This document shows, piece by piece, positions 24,587 to 33,703 of a stretch of 64,000 bases of DNA. Origin of the DNA: Domibacillus indicus (GTDB lineage Bacteria > Bacillota > Bacilli > Bacillales > Domibacillaceae); assembly GCF_023715895.1 (NCBI RefSeq), contig NZ_JAMBOO010000004.1:248001-312000 (forward strand), read 5' to 3'. A program made the translations under genes and the position numbers. The stretch's first letter is position 1; each line of letters opens with the position of its first letter. The notes below the pieces were generated by a model. It saw only the letters and a program-made list of their open reading frames with translations. It did no database searches and was not told where the DNA came from.

Positions 24587-25897
24587 GTGAGCTACGCGAA
24601 GCAGAAGTTGAAAGAAGAGAAAGTGTTTAAAGACCCGGTTCACCGCTATGTTCATGTGCGGGATGTAGTAATTTGGGATTTGATCGGCACAAAAGAATTT
24701 CAGCGGCTGCGCCGAATTCGCCAGCTCGGTACGACGTACTTTACTTTTCATGGGGCGGAGCACAGCCGGTTTAATCATTCTCTCGGTGTCTATGAAATTG
24801 TCCGCCGGATCGTTGATGACATTTTTCGAGGCAGATCAGAATGGAACCCGGAAGAACGGCTGGTCAGCCTTTGCGCAGCGCTGCTGCATGATGTTGGGCA
24901 TGGGCCTTTTTCTCATTCATTTGAAAAAGTGTTTGGCCTCGATCACGAAGAATATACAAAAAAGATTGTGCTCGGTGACACGGATATTAACCGGGTGCTG
25001 CGGCGGGTGAGCGACGATTTCCCGGAAAAGGTAGCAGCGGTTATTAACAAAACATATCCGAATAAGCTGGTAGTCAGCTTGATTTCAAGCCAGATTGACG
25101 CAGACCGTATGGATTATCTGCAGCGTGACGCCTATTACACGGGTGTAAGCTACGGACATTTTGATATGGAGCGCATTCTGCGGGTAATTCGTCCGCGCGA
25201 AGAGCAGGCTGTGTTTAAATTAAGCGGCATGCATGCGGTAGAGGATTATATTATGAGCCGCTATCAAATGTACTGGCAGATTTACTTCCATCCTGTTACG
25301 CGCAGTGCCGAAGTGCTGCTTTCTAAAACCCTGCAACGGGCAAAGCAGCTGTATAAACAGGGATATTCGTTCCGACAGAAGCCGGTTCACTTTATTTCCC
25401 TGTTTGACGGGGAATGCTCGCTTGAAGAATATGTGAATTTGGATGAGTCCGTCATTATGTTTTATTTTCACGTCTGGCAGGATGAAGATGATGCCATTTT
25501 GCAGGATTTATGCAGCCGGTTTATGAACCGGAATTTATTTAAATATGTAGAATTTGACCCGGAAGCCGAGCAGGAAAAATATGCGGAGCTGGAAGAGCTG
25601 TTCCGAAAAGCAGGCATCGATCCGGAATATTACCTCGTCCATGATTCCTCCTCCGACCTGCCGTATGACTTTTACCGGCCGGGCATTGAAACGGAACGGC
25701 AGCCGATTTATCTATTGATGAAAGACGGGGAAACGCTGCAGGAATTATCCGGGCGCTCTGACATCGTCGAAGCGATCTCCGGCAAGCGGCGCACAGATCA
25801 CAAGCTTTATTTCCCGATTGATCTGCTCCGGGATGAATCTTCAAACCGAACAGCTAAACGGAAGATCAAAAGTATATTAGAACTATATCGAAAGTAA
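24587..25897 (+). CDS. ywfO: HD-domain phosphohydrolase YwfO
   Basis: A 436-residue protein of the dGTPase/SAMHD1-like HD group. The metal ligands are H in TFHGAEHSRFNHSLG, the HD pair in CAALLHDVGHGPFSHSFE, and Asp in SSQIDADRMDYLQRDAYYTG. The substrate may be (deoxy)nucleotides or alarmones; not decidable here. GTG 24587 is set by the G6 run just upstream; a TATAAT at 24553-24558 suggests the transcript starts near 24565, which excludes longer starts. ywhC follows 13 bp later, probably in one operon. Confidence 0.9.
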   Translation: MSYAKQKLKEEKVFKDPVHRYVHVRDVVIWDLIGTKEFQRLRRIRQLGTTYFTFHGAEHSRFNHSLGVYEIVRRIVDDIFRGRSEWNPEERLVSLCAALLHDVGHGPFSHSFEKVFGLDHEEYTKKIVLGDTDINRVLRRVSDDFPEKVAAVINKTYPNKLVVSLISSQIDADRMDYLQRDAYYTGVSYGHFDMERILRVIRPREEQAVFKLSGMHAVEDYIMSRYQMYWQIYFHPVTRSAEVLLSKTLQRAKQLYKQGYSFRQKPVHFISLFDGECSLEEYVNLDESVIMFYFHVWQDEDDAILQDLCSRFMNRNLFKYVEFDPEAEQEKYAELEELFRKAGIDPEYYLVHDSSSDLPYDFYRPGIETERQPIYLLMKDGETLQELSGRSDIVEAISGKRRTDHKLYFPIDLLRDESSNRTAKRKIKSILELYRK

Positions 25898-25910
25898 AGG
25901 GGACAACGGA

Positions 25911-26549
25911 TTGGAACAATTTTTGGCATTTGAATTGGAACAGCTGCCGTTTGTGATCGTCTCGCTGCTGGTGGCTTTTACGGTGCATGAATTTGCTCAT
26001 GCGTACACGGCGTACAAATTTGGGGATGATACGGCCAAAAATCAAGGGCGCCTTACGTTGAACCCGGTGCATCATTTGGACCCGATCGGTACTATTTTTA
26101 TCCTTATTGCTGGATTTGGCTGGGCGCGGCCGGTGCCGGTGAACCGCCGCCATTTTAAAAACCCGAAGCTGGCCGGCGTGCTTGTATCGCTTGCCGGACC
26201 GCTCAGCAATTTTTTAATTGCGTTTATTGCCATGGGCATTCTATACGGAGTCGGGGCAAACGCGAATGAGTTTGTTTTTCAGCTGCTATATATGATGGTG
26301 TATTTGAATGTGCTTCTGTTTGTGTTTAACCTGCTTCCGTTCCCGCCGCTGGATGGCTACCGGATTTTAGAAGATTTGGCTCCGGCCAATCTGCGGGTTA
26401 AAATGACACAGTATGAACAATATGGTGTACTGCTGTTTTTAATTTTAGTGATTACACCGCTGGGAGATTATACAGTAAGTCCATTTTTAAGCCAGCTGAC
26501 TTCAGCTGTTTTAGCAGGCTTTAATGCTATTTTTAGCGTATTCTTGTAA
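25911..26549 (+). CDS. ywhC: Site-2 protease-like M50 family membrane protein YwhC
   Basis: A 212-residue integral membrane metalloprotease homologue with about five segments. The zinc motif is HEFAH in FTVHEFAHAYTAYKFGD and the second site is NLLPFPPLDGYRIL, whose Asp is the third ligand. This short form lacks a PDZ domain. Substrate unknown. The TTG start follows AAAGGGGA. It lies between ywfO and ywhD as a small operon. Confidence 0.9.
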   Translation: MEQFLAFELEQLPFVIVSLLVAFTVHEFAHAYTAYKFGDDTAKNQGRLTLNPVHHLDPIGTIFILIAGFGWARPVPVNRRHFKNPKLAGVLVSLAGPLSNFLIAFIAMGILYGVGANANEFVFQLLYMMVYLNVLLFVFNLLPFPPLDGYRILEDLAPANLRVKMTQYEQYGVLLFLILVITPLGDYTVSPFLSQLTSAVLAGFNAIFSVFL

Positions 26550-26565
26550 GGAGGGCTAATAAACA

Positions 26566-27078
26566 ATGGAACAAAAAAAGAAAGTCGGCTTTAATATCAT
26601 TAAAAATGATCCGACCGACGGGCATAAAGGATTTGGAAAAGGTGCACTCAGCTTAGAGGAGGTTTCACCGGTCATTATTGACGTAGAGGAGGGATCGGCT
26701 CATATCGATATCGGTGCGATGCATGCCCGGAGTGCTGTGGAAAAAGGCATTAAATTTTTAAAAACAAAAGAAGAAGTGCCGGATGCCAAACCCTATTGGC
26801 TCGTTTGGGTAACCGTAGACCGAAAAGAAGAAGGGCCTTATTATGCAGGAGTAACCGCATGTGAAATGACAGTTAACCGCGACATCCGGCGCGGGTACAA
26901 GTCGCTGCCAGAGCATGTTAACCGGATGGACAAATCGCTCAAGCGCCATATTATTGTAGATGTAATGGATGATCGTTCCAAAACCATCCTGCGAGATTTC
27001 CTCATCAATCATAATGAGCAAATGTGGAATCTTTCTTCAGATGAGCTGAAAAACGGTTTAACCGTGTCAGAAGCTTAA
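26566..27078 (+). CDS. ywhD: YwhD family protein
   Basis: A 170-residue soluble protein of a Bacillales-only family with unknown function. Recognisable stretches are GFNIIKNDPTDGHKGFGKG near the start and ITVDR/EGPYYAGVTACEM-like middle, ending in NEQMWNLSSDELK. AAGGAGGG lies upstream, 16 bp after ywhC. It closes the ywfO-ywhC-ywhD unit. Confidence 0.85.
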   Translation: MEQKKKVGFNIIKNDPTDGHKGFGKGALSLEEVSPVIIDVEEGSAHIDIGAMHARSAVEKGIKFLKTKEEVPDAKPYWLVWVTVDRKEEGPYYAGVTACEMTVNRDIRRGYKSLPEHVNRMDKSLKRHIIVDVMDDRSKTILRDFLINHNEQMWNLSSDELKNGLTVSEA

Positions 27079-27098
27079 ACAGCCTATAAAAAGCGCAG

Positions 27099-27125
27099 AA
27101 AACCCGGGAGGATTCCCGGGTTTTT
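27099..27125 (+). terminator. Terminator after ywhD (copy 1 of a duplicated hairpin)
   Basis: The core CCCGGGAGGATTCCCGGG with A4 on the left and T5 on the right. A direct near-copy lies at 27400-27429. Confidence 0.9.
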
Positions 27126-27399
27126 CAGACTGTAGACAAATTATATTGCTGACCGTGCACATAAATGGGATGGGTCAGCGGCGTCCGGGCAGCTCCGCTT
27201 TCCATGGGGCAGGCGCTGAGCCCATAGGAGTCTGCGCCGCCCTCCCGCCGCCAAGTGGCTTGCGACAAGATTGTATAGAGTTAATAAGGTTGTATCTTTC
27301 TGTTTAAAAAGAGAAAATGTCTAGTCAGTTCTTGCTTGTGGATCTTCTACACCACTTATCGGCTCTTTTTTAAAAGCGAAAGACTTTATCTACACACTG
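27126..27399. repeat. MITE-like repeat insert between duplicated terminators (site B)
   Basis: A 274-bp non-coding insert. Its ends are an imperfect inverted pair: CAGACTGTAGACAAA on the left and TTTATCTACACACTG on the right. Inside, on the minus strand, is a GC-rich part (AGACTCCTATGGG, GCGCCTGCCCCATGG, AAAGCGGAGCTGCCC) of a kind I recall as an interspersed repeat of Bacillaceae genomes, and an AAAAAGAG/CTCTTTTT dyad. No ORF with a ribosome binding site was found. Confidence 0.6.
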
Positions 27400-27429
27400 A
27401 AAAACCCGGGAGGATTCCCAGGTTTTTTT
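27400..27429 (-). terminator. Terminator of the PBP gene (copy 2 of the duplicated hairpin)
   Basis: CCCGGGAGGATTCCCAGG, one base different from copy 1, with T5 on the minus strand. It serves the convergent PBP gene. Confidence 0.85.
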
Positions 27430-27432
27430 ATA

Positions 27433-29355
27433 TTATCTGAACCATTCAGGCAGCTCGGGATACAGCATATCTTCTGTATGCTCCGCATCCTTTGGACATT
27501 TCGTCTCCGGCTCGGTGCCAGGTTCAAACAAAAGCTTGTGCCCTCCGCTGCAGGCTGTGCCTGTTTTAACATCTACTTCAACTTCAACCAGCTCGCGCGG
27601 CCAGGTAAATGCCTCTGGATTCTGTCCTTTATGAGCTTCTTCCATAAACTTTGCCCAGATCACTTTTGCCCGTGACCGGTCTTCAGTTTTCGTGATTTCC
27701 GCTCCATTGTCATAGCCGGTCCACACGACGGATACAAGTGAAGGCGTAAAGCCTGCCATCCAGTAATCGTAAGGGGTAGACCCGGATTTGCCGGCGTAAG
27801 GCCGTGTCAGAGAAGAAGCGATCACCGTTCCCGTTGGTGAGGCATAATCACTCATCGTTTTATCGAACATCCCCGTCATCAGCCGTGTCAGTACGGCCAT
27901 TTTGTTTCTATCAAGCCGCTGTTCCTGCTGCTTATCATACTGGTACAGCACTTCCCCATCCATACTTTCCACTTTTGTAATAAAGACAGGCTTCGCAAAT
28001 GTGCCTCCCGATGCAATGGTTGCGTAGGCATTCGCTGTTTCAAGAACGGTCATCCCAGAGGTACCGAGTGCAAGAGAGGGAACGGCTTGAAGCTTGGAGG
28101 TAACACCAAACTCTTCCATCGTCTGCACGAGTGTTTCCGGTTCGAGCAGCATATTGGTTTTGACTGCATAAATATTGTCGGAAACGGCGAGTGCTTCAGC
28201 CATTGTCACAGCACGCTCCGCATACTGGCTGTTGAAATTTTTCGGTGAATAATTTCCTTCAAACGTCGTTGGCTCACTTTTTCTTTTTGTAAGAGGGGTC
28301 ATCCCCTGCCCAAGCGCTTCATAATACAAAAAAGGCTTCATTAAGGATCCTGGCTGCCTGAACGCCTGCACAGCCCGGTTAAAAGGGCTTTCCCGATAGT
28401 TGCGCCCGCCGGATAGGGCGGTTACATAATGGGTATCCGGATCAATGGAAACAAGGGCGGATTGAATGGAAGCGCCGCTCGCAATGCCGTCTGCCATCGC
28501 TTGATCGGCTGCTTTTTGATGCCGTGGCTGAAGGGTTGTATACACTTTCAAGCCGCTTTGCTCCCGAAAACCAAGTGACTCAAGCTCACCCCGTACGGCA
28601 TCTATAAAGTAAGGCGCACTGTTTTCGTCATCGGCAAAAGCGCCGGTGATCCGCGGGGCGTCCGCTACTGCTTTTTCATATTCATGTTTAGACAAATGCA
28701 TTTCGGATAAAATAAGCCGGCGGCGCTGCTCAGATTTTTCTCGTGAGATGAGTGGAGAATAAACCGAAGGCCCCTTTGGAATACCGGCTAGAAGCGCTGC
28801 TTCGGAAACACTCAGGGCAGCGGCCGGCTTGCCGTAATAAAATTGGGAGGCCGCTTCTATTCCGTAAGCGCCATGGCCAAAATATACGGTATTTAAGTAT
28901 CCTTCTAAAATCTCATCTTTTGAGTAAAACGCTTCAAGACGAAGCGCCTGCCAGGCTTCTTTTGCTTTACGTGTCCACGTTTTATCGTGGGTTAAAAAAA
29001 TATTGCGCGCATACTGCTGCGTGATCGTACTTGCCCCTTGGACTTTTGCCCCTGCTTTTATATCAGCCAAAGCGGCACCGGCAATGCGCTTTGGGTCCAG
29101 GCCAAAGTGATTGTAAAATTGCTTGTCTTCAATGGAGATCACCGCATCAATCACATAAGGGGAGATGTCTTCAAGCTTTACCCAGTACCGCTTTTCTCCT
29201 CCATGTGCTTCAGCGGCTTTTGTTCCGTCAGCCGCATAAAAAAGGGTCGAACGCGGCACTGTTATATCTGGGGGACCGGCCGCATACAACGCGTAAAAAA
29301 AGACAATAACGGCCCCGATGAGTGAAACAAGTATCGCCATGAGCCACTTTTTCAT
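27433..29355 (-). CDS. pbpG: Class A penicillin-binding protein (PBP 1A family, PbpG/YwhE-like)
   Basis: A bifunctional peptidoglycan synthase of 640 residues. Residues 5-25 are the single membrane anchor. The glycosyltransferase domain has EDKQFYNHFG (catalytic Glu76) and GASTITQQYARN. The transpeptidase domain has the nucleophile in PGSLMKP (Ser337), SDN (392-394) and KSGST (523-526), a Ser variant of the KTG box. The C-terminal tail has a CSGG...C pair. Position next to ywhD and speE matches B. subtilis ywhE/pbpG, active in spore formation; the exact paralogue is inferred from synteny. Confidence 0.9.
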   Translation of the reverse strand: MKKWLMAILVSLIGAVIVFFYALYAAGPPDITVPRSTLFYAADGTKAAEAHGGEKRYWVKLEDISPYVIDAVISIEDKQFYNHFGLDPKRIAGAALADIKAGAKVQGASTITQQYARNIFLTHDKTWTRKAKEAWQALRLEAFYSKDEILEGYLNTVYFGHGAYGIEAASQFYYGKPAAALSVSEAALLAGIPKGPSVYSPLISREKSEQRRRLILSEMHLSKHEYEKAVADAPRITGAFADDENSAPYFIDAVRGELESLGFREQSGLKVYTTLQPRHQKAADQAMADGIASGASIQSALVSIDPDTHYVTALSGGRNYRESPFNRAVQAFRQPGSLMKPFLYYEALGQGMTPLTKRKSEPTTFEGNYSPKNFNSQYAERAVTMAEALAVSDNIYAVKTNMLLEPETLVQTMEEFGVTSKLQAVPSLALGTSGMTVLETANAYATIASGGTFAKPVFITKVESMDGEVLYQYDKQQEQRLDRNKMAVLTRLMTGMFDKTMSDYASPTGTVIASSLTRPYAGKSGSTPYDYWMAGFTPSLVSVVWTGYDNGAEITKTEDRSRAKVIWAKFMEEAHKGQNPEAFTWPRELVEVEVDVKTGTACSGGHKLLFEPGTEPETKCPKDAEHTEDMLYPELPEWFR

Positions 29356-29522
29356 GCTGCATCACCTCGTTTTTCTTTAGATGAAAAAGCTCTATTTTAA
29401 ATTTTGTCCAGTTCCAGGTATCTTGCTTATTTAGTAGTATGAAAAAAATGGCGAATTTTTAAACGTCTTCATATAAATTCACTATGCTTTTTCGTCAAAT
29501 TGTTCTATACTTTTTTCTTGAG

Positions 29523-29593
29523 GCCTGCGGGATGCAGGTCATAAAGGCGTCCTAGCAGGATGCTATGGGTTTAGCCTTTGTTCTCCAAGAGAA
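29523..29593 (+). ncRNA. Structured leader of speE (three hairpins)
   Basis: Upstream of speE: hairpin 1 CCTGC/GCAGG (29524-29538); hairpin 2 AAAGGC/GCCTTT (29543-29579) enclosing TCCT/AGGA; hairpin 3 TTCTC/GAGAA (29581-29593). A TATACT at 29506-29511 is a possible -10 box, putting the structure at the transcript start. No known riboswitch class fits. Function is inference. Confidence 0.45.
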
Positions 29594-29631
29594 TAAAGTA
29601 ATATCCTTATCATTAAGAAGGAGGCAATATC

Positions 29632-30459
29632 ATGAGTGAACTATGGTATACCGAAAAGCAGACAGGCAGCTACGGCATCACGATGAAAGTGAAACGTACT
29701 TTGCATACAGAACAAACGGATTTTCAATATTTAGAAATGGTGGAAACAGAAGAGTGGGGTAACATGCTGTTTTTGGACGGCATGGTTATGACGAGCCAGC
29801 GTGATGAGTTTGTTTATCACGAAATGGTGGCACACGTACCATTATTTACGCATCCAAACCCGAAAAATGTATTGGTTGTTGGCGGCGGAGACGGCGGTGT
29901 AATCCGTGAAGTGCTAAAGCACCCATCTGTTGAAAAAGCAACGCTTGCTGAAATCGACGGCAAAGTCATCGAGTATTCGAAGGTATATCTGCCTGACATC
30001 GCAGGCGACCTGGATGATCCGCGCGTTGAAGTAAAAGTAGGCGACGGCTTTATGCATATCGCAGAGTCTGAAAATGAGTATGACGTCATTATGGTCGATT
30101 CAACAGAACCAGTCGGCCCGGCTGTTAACTTGTTCACAAAAGGCTTTTATGCCGGCATTTCTAAAGCATTGAAAGAAGACGGTATTTTCGTGGCGCAGTG
30201 TGACAATCCTTGGTTTAAAGCAGAGCTTATCCGTCAGGTTCAGGCAGATGTAAAAGAAATTTTCCCAATTACACGTCTGTACACAGCCAATATCCCAACA
30301 TATCCGAGCGGCCTTTGGTGCTTTACAATTGGTTCGAAAAAACATGATCCGCTTCAAGTGGAAGAGGGCCGTTTCCACGATATCGAAACAAAATACTATA
30401 CGAAAGAGCTGCACAAAGCGGCATTTGCGCTGCCAAAATTCGTGCAGGATTTAACATAA
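29632..30459 (+). CDS. speE: Spermidine synthase
   Basis: SpeE transfers aminopropyl from decarboxylated S-adenosylmethionine to putrescine. It has 275 residues. [20 protein letters not shown] is the putrescine side, [19 protein letters not shown] the nucleotide loop, and [11 protein letters not shown] the catalytic Asp loop. AAGGAGG precedes the ATG. It forms an operon with speB, 1 bp apart, as in B. subtilis. Confidence 0.97.
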   Translation: MSELWYTEKQTGSYGITMKVKRTLHTEQTDFQYLEMVETEEWGNMLFLDGMVMTSQRDEFVYHEMVAHVPLFTHPNPKNVLVVGGGDGGVIREVLKHPSVEKATLAEIDGKVIEYSKVYLPDIAGDLDDPRVEVKVGDGFMHIAESENEYDVIMVDSTEPVGPAVNLFTKGFYAGISKALKEDGIFVAQCDNPWFKAELIRQVQADVKEIFPITRLYTANIPTYPSGLWCFTIGSKKHDPLQVEEGRFHDIETKYYTKELHKAAFALPKFVQDLT

Positions 30460-30460
30460 G

Positions 30461-31330
30461 ATGAGATTTGACGAAGCATATTCAGGAAATGTATTTATTG
30501 GAACGCAAACATCATTTGAAGACAGTGATGTCGTGCTGTATGGCATGCCGATGGACTGGACGGTAAGCTACCGTCCAGGTTCGCGCTTCGGCCCGGCCCG
30601 CATTCGCGAAGTATCGATCGGGCTTGAAGAATACAGCGCCTATTTAGATCGTGAGCTGCACGAAGTCGCATATTTTGATGCAGGGGACATTCCATTGCCA
30701 TTTGGCAACGCACAAAGAAGCCTTGACATCATTGAAGAATATATTGATGGACTGCTTGAAGCCGGCAAAAAGCCGCTTGGTATGGGCGGCGAGCACTTGG
30801 TATCATGGCCGGTTATGAAAGCAGCGGCGAAAAAGTATAAAGATTTGGCGATCATTCATTTTGACGCGCATACCGATCTGCGCGAAGAGTACGAAGGTGA
30901 GCCTTTGTCACACTCTACGCCAATTCGCAAAATTGCCGAGCATATCGGTCCTAAAAATGTATACTCATTTGGCATTCGTTCCGGCATGAAGGAAGAATTC
31001 CAGTGGGCAAAAGAAAACGGTATGCACATTTCTAAATTTGAAGTGCTGGAGCCGCTGAAAGAAATTCTGCCGACGCTTGCGGGGCGCCCGGTTTATGTAA
31101 CGATTGACATCGACGTACTTGATCCGGCTCATGCACCAGGTACAGGAACTGTAGACGCTGGCGGTATTACATCGAAAGAGCTTTTAGCATCCATTCATGC
31201 CATTGCCGGTTCAGATGTAAATGTCATCGGTGCGGACCTTGTTGAGGTAGCGCCGATCTACGATAACTCTGAACAAACAGCGAATACAGCATCGAAGCTG
31301 ATTCGGGAAATGCTGCTCGGTTTCTTTTAA
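30461..31330 (+). CDS. speB: Agmatinase
   Basis: SpeB hydrolyses agmatine to putrescine and urea, feeding SpeE. It has 289 residues of the ureohydrolase fold. The two-Mn site is shown by MGGEHLVSWP, IHFDAHTDLREEYEGE and TIDIDVLDPAHAPGTGT. The ATG is one base after the speE stop, so translation is coupled. A terminator follows. Confidence 0.97.
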   Translation: MRFDEAYSGNVFIGTQTSFEDSDVVLYGMPMDWTVSYRPGSRFGPARIREVSIGLEEYSAYLDRELHEVAYFDAGDIPLPFGNAQRSLDIIEEYIDGLLEAGKKPLGMGGEHLVSWPVMKAAAKKYKDLAIIHFDAHTDLREEYEGEPLSHSTPIRKIAEHIGPKNVYSFGIRSGMKEEFQWAKENGMHISKFEVLEPLKEILPTLAGRPVYVTIDIDVLDPAHAPGTGTVDAGGITSKELLASIHAIAGSDVNVIGADLVEVAPIYDNSEQTANTASKLIREMLLGFF

Positions 31331-31334
31331 ACAT

Positions 31335-31364
31335 GTGTCCGGCTTCTTGCCGGACACTTTTTTG
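31335..31364 (+). terminator. Terminator after speB
   Basis: A GTGTCCGGC/GCCGGACAC stem followed by T6. Confidence 0.9.
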
Positions 31365-31491
31365 TTTGGGGTCAGGCGGCTTGTTTACGACGTGTGGCAG
31401 ATACGGTGAATGGGCTGCCAAAAACAGACGTTTAGCCAGCACGCTTTCTGTGTTAAAATAAACACACATTACAACAAGGAAGTGATTCGGC

Positions 31492-31926
31492 GTGGCAGAT
31501 GAGCAGATGCCCGTGAAAATCCGGGTGAAGACGGATGTAGCGCACGAAGGGGAAAAGGAAACATTTGAGCTGTCGCTGTTTGGCCGGCTCTTTAAAAAAG
31601 ATGGGTCCACATTTTTAAAATATGATGAAGTGCAGGATGAGGGGGTCGTGCACACCATCGTAAAGCTCGCAGATGCAGGGGCGCTTATTTTGCGGAGCGG
31701 TGCTTTGAAAATGCGGATGATTTTCGAAGAAGGGCAGCGGCTGAACGGCTCATATGAAAGCCAGTTCGGCACGCTTCTTTTGACAACCGACACCAAAACC
31801 TTTACCCACAACATGAACGATGCGGGCACGGGACAAGCCGAGTTAGTATATAGCCTGCTTATGCAGGGCGATGCAGTCGGCACGTATACGATGAATATCC
31901 ACTATGAACTGGAGGAACAATTGTGA
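31492..31926 (+). CDS. ywiB: DUF1934 family protein YwiB
   Basis: A 144-residue protein of the calycin-like DUF1934 family, function unknown. It shows [20 protein letters not shown], a stretch of beta strands, and the end [20 protein letters not shown] start after AAGGAAG. Its stop overlaps the argS start by 4 nt (GTGA), as in B. subtilis where ywiB precedes argS. Confidence 0.9.
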   Translation: MADEQMPVKIRVKTDVAHEGEKETFELSLFGRLFKKDGSTFLKYDEVQDEGVVHTIVKLADAGALILRSGALKMRMIFEEGQRLNGSYESQFGTLLLTTDTKTFTHNMNDAGTGQAELVYSLLMQGDAVGTYTMNIHYELEEQL

Positions 31927-33593
31927 ACATTGCAGAACAAATGCAGGCACAGCTCAAAGAAGAAATTAAACAAGCTGTCCTGAAAGCAGGACTTGCCGCA
32001 GAGAGCGAAATTCCTGCTGTCCTACTTGAAACACCAAAAGATAAATCACACGGTGATTATTCAACAAACATGGCGATGCAGCTGGCGCGGATTGCTAAAA
32101 AAGCACCACGCCAAATTGCGGAAGCGATTCAGGAAAACATGGACTTGTCAAAGAGCTCTGTTGAAAAAATTGATATTGCCGGACCTGGATTTATTAACTT
32201 TTACATGAACAACAGCTATTTGACGGATCTCGTTCCAGCCGTGCTGAAAGCCGGAGACGAATACGGAAGATCCAACGCCGGCAAAGGCGAAAAAATTCAA
32301 GTGGAATTTGTTTCTGCTAATCCAACGGGTGATTTGCACCTGGGCCACGCACGCGGCGCTTCCGTTGGTGACTCGCTGTGCAACGTATTGGATGCAGCTG
32401 GCTATGACGTCACGCGTGAATATTATATTAACGATGCCGGCAACCAGATCCATAACCTGGCCCTGTCTGTTGAAGCCCGTTACTTCCAGGCGCTTGGTCT
32501 TGAAAAAGAAATGCCGGAAGACGGCTACCATGGCAAGGATATTATCAATATCGGGAAAGAGCTGGCGGAAGAATTTGGCGATCAATTTACCAATATGCCG
32601 GAAGATGAACGTTACAAGGCTTTCCGTGCTCACGGTTTAAAGCTGGAGCTGGCGAAGCTTCAAAAAGACTTGGCGGACTTCCGTGTGAAATTTGATGTGT
32701 GGTTCTCCGAAACCTCTTTATACGAAAACGGCAAAATTGATGAAGCGCTCAAAGCACTTGACCAAAATGGCCATACATTCGAAGAAGACGGTGCGCTTTG
32801 GTTCCGTTCTACAGCATTTGGCGATGATAAAGACCGCGTTCTTCGCAAACAGGACGGTTCATACACATATTTAACGCCTGATATTGCGTACCACCGTGAT
32901 AAATTTGAGCGTGGATTCGACAAAGTCATCAATATCTGGGGTGCCGACCACCATGGCTACATTCCACGTATGAAAGCAGCTGTTGAAGCACTTGGCATGA
33001 AACCGGAGCAGCTTGAAGTAGAAGTGATCCAAATGGTGCAGCTGTATAAAGACGGCGAAAAAATGAAAATGAGCAAACGTACAGGCAAAGCTGTTACGAT
33101 GCGTGAGCTTGTAGAAGAAGTTGGCCTGGATGCTGTCCGTTACTTCTTTGCAATGCGCAGCGGCGATACACATATGGACTTTGACCTTGATCTTGCCGTA
33201 TCACAGTCTAATGAAAACCCGGTTTATTACTCACAGTATGCATACACGCGTATTTCCAGCATTCTGCGCCAGGCAGCTGACCAAGGCTTAACGGCATCGG
33301 CAGAAGCCAATGTATCGCTGTTAACATCCGAAAAAGAAGTAGACCTGCTGAAGAAATTGGGTGACTTCCCGCAGGTAGTAGCCGAAGCAGCAGACAAACG
33401 CATTCCACACCGCATTACAAACTATGTGCATGATCTTGCGGCAGGATTCCACAGCTTCTACGGAGCACATAAAGTGGTAGACAAGGAAAACGAAGAAGCG
33501 TCCAAAGCACGCCTTGCTCTTGTGCAGGCTGTACAAATTACATTGAAAAATGCATTGAAACTGATCGGTGTATCCGCACCGGAAAAGATGTAA
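31923..33593 (+). CDS. argS: Arginyl-tRNA synthetase
   Basis: A class I aminoacyl-tRNA synthetase of 556 residues. The N-terminal tRNA-binding domain (about 1-110) precedes the catalytic fold with [17 protein letters not shown] (HIGH motif as HLGH) and [13 protein letters not shown] (KMSKS). The C-terminal anticodon domain is typical ([17 protein letters not shown]). The GTG start overlaps the ywiB stop. No T-box leader is possible in this arrangement. Confidence 0.97.
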   Translation: MNIAEQMQAQLKEEIKQAVLKAGLAAESEIPAVLLETPKDKSHGDYSTNMAMQLARIAKKAPRQIAEAIQENMDLSKSSVEKIDIAGPGFINFYMNNSYLTDLVPAVLKAGDEYGRSNAGKGEKIQVEFVSANPTGDLHLGHARGASVGDSLCNVLDAAGYDVTREYYINDAGNQIHNLALSVEARYFQALGLEKEMPEDGYHGKDIINIGKELAEEFGDQFTNMPEDERYKAFRAHGLKLELAKLQKDLADFRVKFDVWFSETSLYENGKIDEALKALDQNGHTFEEDGALWFRSTAFGDDKDRVLRKQDGSYTYLTPDIAYHRDKFERGFDKVINIWGADHHGYIPRMKAAVEALGMKPEQLEVEVIQMVQLYKDGEKMKMSKRTGKAVTMRELVEEVGLDAVRYFFAMRSGDTHMDFDLDLAVSQSNENPVYYSQYAYTRISSILRQAADQGLTASAEANVSLLTSEKEVDLLKKLGDFPQVVAEAADKRIPHRITNYVHDLAAGFHSFYGAHKVVDKENEEASKARLALVQAVQITLKNALKLIGVSAPEKM

Positions 33594-33602
33594 TAAATGA
33601 AA

Positions 33603-33645
33603 GAGTCTGTTCTTAAAATAAGAACAGGCTCTTCTTTTTTTATTT
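33603..33645 (+). terminator. Terminator after argS
   Basis: A GAG-CTGTTCTT/AAGAACAG-CTC stem with AAAAT loop and a T7 run. Confidence 0.9.
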
Positions 33646-33652
33646 ATTGACT

Positions 33653-33666
33653 GAATGTTCATTCAT
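33653..33666. promoter_or_regulatory. FadR-like operator upstream of the fad operon
   Basis: TGAATG TT CATTCA, perfect 6-bp arms, resembles the AATGA/TCATT palindrome bound by the TetR-family FadR of B. subtilis. It lies 38 bp before fadF, at the expected promoter position. Binding by FadR or by the TetR protein at 38890 is inference. Confidence 0.65.
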
Positions 33667-33703
33667 ACATTAGGATAAAGAAAAGGAATGGAAGGGGACG
33701 TGA

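Noticed and set aside
27312-27372. Truncated copy of the 50629 repeat inside the site B insert
   Set aside because: Only AATGTCTAG and a loose CTTATCGGCTC are shared; too little to call.
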